Below are positions 59,113 to 64,000 of a stretch of DNA of 64,000 nt, piece by piece. Under the pieces are notes generated by a model. The model had not been told where the DNA came from. It searched no databases and worked only from the letters and a program-made list of their open reading frames with translations. Numbering within the stretch: the stretch's first letter is position 1; every line of letters begins with the position of its first letter. The stretch is taken from positions 558,001-622,000 of the forward strand of contig CBDCYR010000011.1 of the NCBI GenBank assembly GCA_965224275.1, given 5' to 3'. A program made the translations under genes and the position numbers. This DNA is from CAUZWH01 sp965224275 (GTDB lineage Bacteria > Pseudomonadota > Alphaproteobacteria > SHVV01).

Positions 59113-59894
59113 ACGTCAGCCAGTTCGCACCATACCGGAACGTGGTCCGAGGCTTTGGCGCCGCCTTCTTCGTGGCCACGCACCTCTTTATCGATGTCAC
59201 ATGCCTCTAGCCGGTCGGCCGCTTGTGGCGATAGCAGCAGATGGTCGATGCGAAGACCGTTGTTCTTGCGCCAGGCGCCAGCCTGGTAGTCCCAGAACGA
59301 ATAGGCGACACCGTCGGGGTGGATCGCTCGATAGGCCTCGGTCAATCCAAGATAGACGATCTTCCTGAAGCGCGAGCGCGACTCCAACTGGCACAACGCA
59401 TCGTCGCGCCAGCCGTGGGGATCATAGACGTCTCGATCTCCCGGGCAGATGTTGTAGTCACCGGCCAGGACGAACGCTTCCTCGGTTTCCAGTAGTGCCG
59501 ATGCCCGGGCGGAAAGGCGGTCCATCCAGCCGAGCTTGTAGGGGAATTTATCCGATGCGACCGGATTGCCGTTCGGCAGATAGAGCGAGGCCAGTCGCAC
59601 GCCATCGATGGTCGCTTCGATATAGCGTTTTTGTTCGTCGTTATCGTCTCCGGGAAGGTCGCGTATGACGTCCTCGATCGGGCGCTTGGCGAGGATCGCG
59701 ACGCCGTTGAAGCTCTTCTGGCCGTTGAGCTCGATGTTGTAACCGAGGTCTTCGATATCCTCGCCCGGAAATTTGCCATTCTCGCATTTGGTTTCCTGAA
59801 ACAACGCGACGTCGGGTTGGCTCTCTCTCAGCCACGCGACCACGTTCGGCAAGCGCGCACGAATTCCGTTGATGTTCCAGGTTGCGATTTTCAC
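59109..59894 (-). CDS. xth: Exodeoxyribonuclease III
   Basis: 261 residues with all exonuclease/endonuclease/phosphatase motifs: MKIATWNINGIRARLPNVVA (Asn), DVALFQETKCENGKFPGEDI (Glu), FVLAGDYNICPGDRDVYDPH (Asp and Asn) and GAKASDHVPVWCEL (Asp-His pair). Reaction: 3'-5' exonuclease and AP endonuclease in base-excision repair. Starts 74 bases after the erpA stop; the intervening terminator separates the two transcripts. Confidence 0.97.
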   Translation of the reverse strand: MKIATWNINGIRARLPNVVAWLRESQPDVALFQETKCENGKFPGEDIEDLGYNIELNGQKSFNGVAILAKRPIEDVIRDLPGDDNDEQKRYIEATIDGVRLASLYLPNGNPVASDKFPYKLGWMDRLSARASALLETEEAFVLAGDYNICPGDRDVYDPHGWRDDALCQLESRSRFRKIVYLGLTEAYRAIHPDGVAYSFWDYQAGAWRKNNGLRIDHLLLSPQAADRLEACDIDKEVRGHEEGGAKASDHVPVWCELADV

Positions 59895-59915
59895 GGGCGA
59901 GGTTCGGCGTCGGTG

Positions 59916-59941
59916 ATAAAAAACCCGGCGCTAGCCGGGTT
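59916..59941 (-). terminator. Intrinsic terminator of erpA
   Basis: AACCCGGC and GCCGGGTT pair around GCTA. On the minus strand this is followed by TTTTTTATC. It lies between erpA and xth. Confidence 0.85.
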
Positions 59942-59967
59942 CCTGTACTATCACAATGGGAGCGGCG

Positions 59968-60312
59968 TCACACCGCGAACGATGAACCGCAGCTGCACGA
60001 CGCGGTCGCATTGGGATTGGTGATCGCGAATGATGACCCGATCAGGTCTTCAACGAAATCAATTTGCGATCCGGCGACGTACATCAATGACATGTTGTCG
60101 ATAACGACCTGGATGCCGTCCTGTTCGATCAACTCGTCATCGTCGTTCTTGGTGCCGTCGAAAGAAAAGCCGTATTGAAATCCGGAGCAACCGCCGCCGG
60201 AAACGGCAACCCGCAGCATCATTCCCGCGGTTTCGTTTTCAAGCAATACGCCAACCCGTTTTACGGCACTTTCGGACAGCGATAGCAGTTGTGAGCTGGA
60301 ACCTTCGGTCAT
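59968..60312 (-). CDS. erpA: A-type iron-sulfur insertion protein (ErpA/IscA family)
   Basis: 114 residues with the three conserved Cys: GGGCSGFQYGFSF (first) and ASCSCGSSFAV near the C-terminus (C-x-C). Landmarks: LLSLSESAVKRVGVLLENET and VVIDNMSLMYVAGSQIDFVE. Role: delivers Fe-S clusters to apoproteins, essential for isoprenoid enzymes in many bacteria. Divergent from dgt; the erpA-dgt-argS neighbourhood is standard in alphaproteobacteria. Confidence 0.93.
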   Translation of the reverse strand: MTEGSSSQLLSLSESAVKRVGVLLENETAGMMLRVAVSGGGCSGFQYGFSFDGTKNDDDELIEQDGIQVVIDNMSLMYVAGSQIDFVEDLIGSSFAITNPNATASCSCGSSFAV

Positions 60313-60516
60313 CGGCCTACTTATAGCAGAAATAAACAGCGGTGCGTCAGCGGCACCGGGTCATGCGGCATTAGATGGGTCTTGATAAGGCTAGGCTATC
60401 GCGCATTGGTTACCACAAAACTAACCTGAACCGTTGGGCTACCAGCTATGTAACGCCTGGCGGCGGGATGTCAAACCTGATTGATCAACCGCGGCACTGA
60501 GGATAGGGTCTCGCCC

Positions 60517-61707
60517 ATGGTTGTTGCTCGCGCGTATGCGCCGTATGCCTGTGCATCTGAGTACAGTCGCGGACGCCTCTTCGCCGAGGAAGAAAGCGCG
60601 ACGCGGTCGGTTTTTCAGCGCGATCGCGATCGCATTATTCATACCACCGCGTTCCGTCGCCTCAAGCACAAGACGCAAGTCTTCATCTATCACGAGGGCG
60701 ATCACTACCGAACCCGCCTGACCCACAGTCTCGAAGTGGCGCAAATCGCGCGCTCCATAAGCCGGCACATGGGGCTCGACGAGGACCTGACCGAAGCCCT
60801 GGCCTTGGCACACGATCTTGGGCACACCCCGTTCGGCCACGCCGGCGAGGATGCGTTGGACGCGGAGATGGCTGATTTCGGGGGCTTCGACCACAATGCC
60901 CAAACCTTGCGCATCCTGACCAAGCTCGAGCAACGGTATGCCGATTTTGACGGCCTTAACCTGACTTGGGAGTCGCTCGAGGGCGTTGTAAAGCACAACG
61001 GCCCCTTGGTATTGGCGTCCGGCGCACCGTGCAGCGAGCATAACCTGCCCGCGGCGATCGTCGAATATACCGCCGAACACGATCTCGAATTGCATACCCA
61101 CCCCTCGGCCGAGGCACAGATCGCGGCACTCTCCGACGACATCGCTTACAACACCCACGATATGGAGGATGGTGTGCGGGCCGGCCTCTTCACGTTGGCA
61201 GATCTCGAGGAAATTCGATTGCTGGGGCCGATTATTCGCGCCCTGCGCGATAAGTATCCCGATCTCGAATTGGGACGGATGGTCCCCGAAACGACGCGCC
61301 GGATGATCAATCAGTTGGTCAGCGATTTGATTGCCGAATCGACTCGCCGGCTAACCGAAGCTGCGCCCTCGTCAGCGGCCGATATTCGTCATCACGGTTC
61401 ACCGCTGATCGGCTTTTCCGAGCAAATGGCGCAACACGCGGCGGAACTTCGAAGTTTTCTTTACGCGCGCATGTACAATCACTACAAGCAAAAGCGCTCG
61501 CACAGAAACGCCCGTCGTATCGTCGCTGATTTGTTCAGATTGTTTTTTGAAGAACCGGATTGCCTGCCGACCGAGTGGCAGCAGCGTCGCGATTCGCAGG
61601 ACGAGGCGCGCACCGCACGGGTTGTGGCCGACTACATCGCCGGCATGACCGATCGTTATGCGATCGATGAACACGCGCGTCTATTCGATTCAAGGCGACA
61701 CGATTAA
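60517..61707 (+). CDS. dgt: dGTP triphosphohydrolase-like HD-domain protein
   Basis: 396 residues from ATG (MVVARAYAPYACASEYSRGR); an earlier in-frame TTG is less likely. HD-domain metal ligands are visible: YRTRLTHSLEVAQIARSI (His), LALAHDLGHTPFGHAGEDAL (HD), and the late Asp in LSDDIAYNTHDMEDGVRAG. The TTAFRRLKHKTQVF motif is typical of the Dgt family. Reaction: dNTP to nucleoside plus triphosphate, with the short (type 2) form acting on several dNTPs. Ends 2 bases before argS. Confidence 0.93.
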   Translation: MVVARAYAPYACASEYSRGRLFAEEESATRSVFQRDRDRIIHTTAFRRLKHKTQVFIYHEGDHYRTRLTHSLEVAQIARSISRHMGLDEDLTEALALAHDLGHTPFGHAGEDALDAEMADFGGFDHNAQTLRILTKLEQRYADFDGLNLTWESLEGVVKHNGPLVLASGAPCSEHNLPAAIVEYTAEHDLELHTHPSAEAQIAALSDDIAYNTHDMEDGVRAGLFTLADLEEIRLLGPIIRALRDKYPDLELGRMVPETTRRMINQLVSDLIAESTRRLTEAAPSSAADIRHHGSPLIGFSEQMAQHAAELRSFLYARMYNHYKQKRSHRNARRIVADLFRLFFEEPDCLPTEWQQRRDSQDEARTARVVADYIAGMTDRYAIDEHARLFDSRRHD

Positions 61708-61709
61708 TA

Positions 61710-63464
61710 ATGAATTATTTCAGTCATTTTCGAGAAATAGTTAAAGTAAAAATTGAGAATCTGGCGAGTGCTGGAGAGATCCCGTCTGGCCTGGAACTGG
61801 CCGCTGTTTCGGCCGAAGCCCCACGCGATGTCACGCATGGCGACGTTGCTATTAATGCGGCGCTGGTGCTGGCCAAGCAGGCCCGGATGAAGCCGCGTGA
61901 CATCGCCGATCGGCTGGCGGCGCAATTATCGGGGGAGGCGGTAATTTCGTCGGTCGAGGTTGCTGGTCCCGGGTTCATCAATGTCTCGCTGCGGGATGAT
62001 TTCTGGAGCGAGCGGCTGCGCGAGATCCTGGCGGCCGGCACCGCCTATGGCGACAGTGGTGTGGGTAACGCCGAAACCGTGAATGTCGAGTACGTCTCGG
62101 CCAATCCGACCGGCCCGCTCCATGTTGGCCATGGCCGCGGCGCGGTGTTCGGGGATGCATTGGCAAATCTGCTTAGTAAGGCCGGGTTTGAGGTCGTTCG
62201 CGAGTACTACATCAATGACGCCGGCGCCCAAATCGATGCCCTGGCTCGTTCGCTTCACTGGCGCTATCGCGAAGCCTGCGGTGATGCCCCCGGTGATATG
62301 CCCGATGGACTCTATCCCGGCGATTATCTAATCGACGTCGCTGCCGAGCTTAAAGGTCGCGATGGCGACGCGTGGAAGAGCGCGGAAGAAGCCGAGTGGT
62401 TAGCTCCACTTCGCGAGTTTTCTATCGATGCCATGATGGCGTTGATTCGCGATGACCTGGTCGAAATCGGCATCCAACACGATCTTTTCTCTTCCGAGCG
62501 AAGGCTCCAGGCATCGGGCGGTATCGATCAAGCACTCGAGCGGCTCGTCGAGCACGGCGATATCTACGAGGGTGTGCTCGATCCCCCCAAGGGCAAGCTG
62601 CCCGATGATTGGGAACCCAGGCCGCAGACATTGTTTAGGGCGAGCGCGTATGGTGACGACGTGGATCGGCCGCTGCGCAAAAGTGACGGAAGCTGGACCT
62701 ATTTTGCATCCGACATCGCATACCACCTCGACAAGGTGGAACGCGGTGCTCAGACATTGATCGACGTGTGGGGCGCCGATCACGGCGGCTATGTCAAACG
62801 CGTACAAGCCGCGCTATCAGCACTGACCGGCGATCAAGCAACGCTCGACGTCAAACTTTGCAATCTGGTGCGGGTTCTCGAACGCGGCGAACCCGTGCGC
62901 ATGTCCAAACGGGCCGGCGACTTCGTTACATTGCGTGAGGTGATTGATGCGGTGGGCCGAGACGTCGTGCGTTTCATTATGCTGACGCGCCGCAACGATG
63001 CGCCGCTCGATTTCGACCTGGCCACGGTCACCGAGCAATCGCGCGACAACCCGGTTTTCTATGTGCAATATGCGCATGCCCGCGCATGCTCGATTAAGCG
63101 GCGTTTGGTCGACAACTTCGCGGATATCGATGTTGATGACCTCGATTGGCGGTCGGTCGCGTTCGACCGGTTGACCGACTCAGGTGAAACGGCGTTGATC
63201 AAACGTCTTGCCGGTTGGCCGCAGCTGGTTGAAACCGCCGCCTTGGCGCATGAACCGCATCGTGTCGCTTTCTATCTGGCAGAGCTTGCCGCCGAATTTC
63301 ATGCGCACTGGAATAAAGGAAACGAAAACGCACAAATGCGTTTCGTGGTAGCCGATGACAGGGAGTTGTCTATCGCAAGAGTCGGCCTTGTACAGGCGGT
63401 CGCCCACGTGATCGCGTCGGGTCTCGACGTGATGGGCGTTACGCCGGTCGAGGAGATGCGTTAA
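61710..63464 (+). CDS. argS: Arginyl-tRNA synthetase
   Basis: 584 residues. Class I motif: VEYVSANPTGPLHVGHGRGA (HVGH). The KMSKS equivalent is EPVRMSKRAGDFVTLREVID, as common for ArgRS. N-terminal Add1 domain (about 1-100) and C-terminal DALR anticodon-binding domain with the late helices FYLAELAAEFHAHWNKGNEN. Reaction: charging of tRNA-Arg, which needs the tRNA for amino-acid activation. Complete; the start is 2 bases from dgt, so the pair is one operon. Confidence 0.98.
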   Translation: MNYFSHFREIVKVKIENLASAGEIPSGLELAAVSAEAPRDVTHGDVAINAALVLAKQARMKPRDIADRLAAQLSGEAVISSVEVAGPGFINVSLRDDFWSERLREILAAGTAYGDSGVGNAETVNVEYVSANPTGPLHVGHGRGAVFGDALANLLSKAGFEVVREYYINDAGAQIDALARSLHWRYREACGDAPGDMPDGLYPGDYLIDVAAELKGRDGDAWKSAEEAEWLAPLREFSIDAMMALIRDDLVEIGIQHDLFSSERRLQASGGIDQALERLVEHGDIYEGVLDPPKGKLPDDWEPRPQTLFRASAYGDDVDRPLRKSDGSWTYFASDIAYHLDKVERGAQTLIDVWGADHGGYVKRVQAALSALTGDQATLDVKLCNLVRVLERGEPVRMSKRAGDFVTLREVIDAVGRDVVRFIMLTRRNDAPLDFDLATVTEQSRDNPVFYVQYAHARACSIKRRLVDNFADIDVDDLDWRSVAFDRLTDSGETALIKRLAGWPQLVETAALAHEPHRVAFYLAELAAEFHAHWNKGNENAQMRFVVADDRELSIARVGLVQAVAHVIASGLDVMGVTPVEEMR

Positions 63465-63486
63465 CTCACTGATCGGGAACAACGAT

Positions 63487-64000
63487 ATGGCTGATGATCA
63501 CCAGCAAAAAGAGCACAAACAACACCGTCCTGCAACTCTGCGTCTGAGGCGCACGAGCCTTATCGCAGTCGCCCTGGTGACCCTCATCGGGGCGGTGGTA
63601 TATGCCTATGATCTAGGGTTTCGGCAGGGTGCGAAGCATGCGCCGCCGTTGATCACCGCGGACCCGTCGCCAACCAAGATGCCACCGGACTCGCCTGGCG
63701 GGATCGAAATCCCGCATCAGGACAAGCTGGTATACCAACGCCTATCGACGGCACGCGAGCCAACCAAAGCGCAAGTGGAGATTTTGCTGCCGCCGCCGGA
63801 GGAACCGCTTCCCAAACCCTCCCGTGACATTGCGCCTCAGATAGTGTCGGCAGCAGCGGCTACGATCGTCAGTGACGCAGGCTCGACCGCCAGTACGCTC
63901 GCGCCGGTTACCCAAACCTCGTCTGCGGCAAAAACCGCGGCGCCGCCATCATCGACGCCGCCAACCCCGCTCGCTCCAGTGAGCAGCGTGCAAGCCGTCG
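63487..64000 (+). CDS. SPOR-type membrane protein, N-terminal part (runs off the window)
   Basis: Only the first 171 residues are present. MADDHQQKEHKQHRPATLRL is a short cytosolic tail, followed by one membrane helix (TSLIAVALVTLIGAVVYAYD) and then a periplasmic Pro/Ala/Thr-rich linker. This is the layout of proteins with a C-terminal SPOR peptidoglycan-binding domain, and the gene after argS in alphaproteobacteria is normally such a protein. The SPOR domain itself would lie outside the window. Starts 22 bases after argS. Confidence 0.7.
   Translation, partial: MADDHQQKEHKQHRPATLRLRRTSLIAVALVTLIGAVVYAYDLGFRQGAKHAPPLITADPSPTKMPPDSPGGIEIPHQDKLVYQRLSTAREPTKAQVEILLPPPEEPLPKPSRDIAPQIVSAAAATIVSDAGSTASTLAPVTQTSSAAKTAAPPSSTPPTPLAPVSSVQAV

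Overview
The window looks like the chromosome of a GC-rich alphaproteobacterium, probably of the Rhodospirillales type. The best evidence is the block pcm-like, tolC, popZ (DUF2497), valS and the block xth, erpA, dgt, argS, SPOR protein, plus tRNA-Asn and tRNA-Cys. This placement rests on gene content and order only.

Layout. Positions 1-15.7 kb are a scrambled accessory zone: arfB, a second fragment of arfB, a GNAT acetyltransferase, a complete TRAP transporter operon, two lipoprotein genes, and insertion sequences of the IS5, IS256, IS91 and IS630 types. One gene there is split by a decayed IS5-type copy, and its reading frame can be restored exactly by removing the element and one TSD copy. 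Positions 15.7-36.6 kb hold tRNA-Asn and then mostly catabolic and transport genes: nucleoside hydrolase, PEP mutase/isocitrate lyase-type lyase, TauD-type dioxygenase, gentisate 1,2-dioxygenase, a YafY/WYL regulator with a glyoxalase-like neighbour and a shared operator, an FAD monooxygenase, a DMT exporter, a cytosolic reductive dehalogenase-like protein with an internal duplication, a Rieske oxygenase, and an amidase with polar amino acid ABC transporter parts. IS110 and IS1595 elements interrupt this stretch.

Positions 36,730-46,798 are a 10-kb integrated element bounded by a 48-bp direct repeat of the 3' end of tRNA-Cys. It carries a tyrosine integrase, an AlpA-like protein, a winged-helix replication-like protein with internal iteron-like repeats, large terminase, HNH nuclease, HK97-type capsid, prohead protease, portal and neck/tail-completion proteins. 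It has no tail tube, tape measure, baseplate, fibre or lysis gene. This is the gene content expected of a capsid-forming phage satellite (cf-PICI-like) that would borrow tails from a helper phage, and it is the most interesting system here.

Positions 46.8-64 kb are mostly housekeeping: pcm-like, tolC, popZ, valS, Rid-family genes split by an IS5-type copy nearly identical to the one at the left end, a DUF4160/DUF2442 toxin-antitoxin-like pair whose second protein is fused to a nuclease-like domain, ilvD, xth, erpA, dgt, argS and the start of a SPOR-type protein.

Caution: two transposase frameshifts are single-base changes in C-runs, and the decayed IS5-type copy differs mainly by small indels, so some apparent lesions may be sequence or assembly errors.
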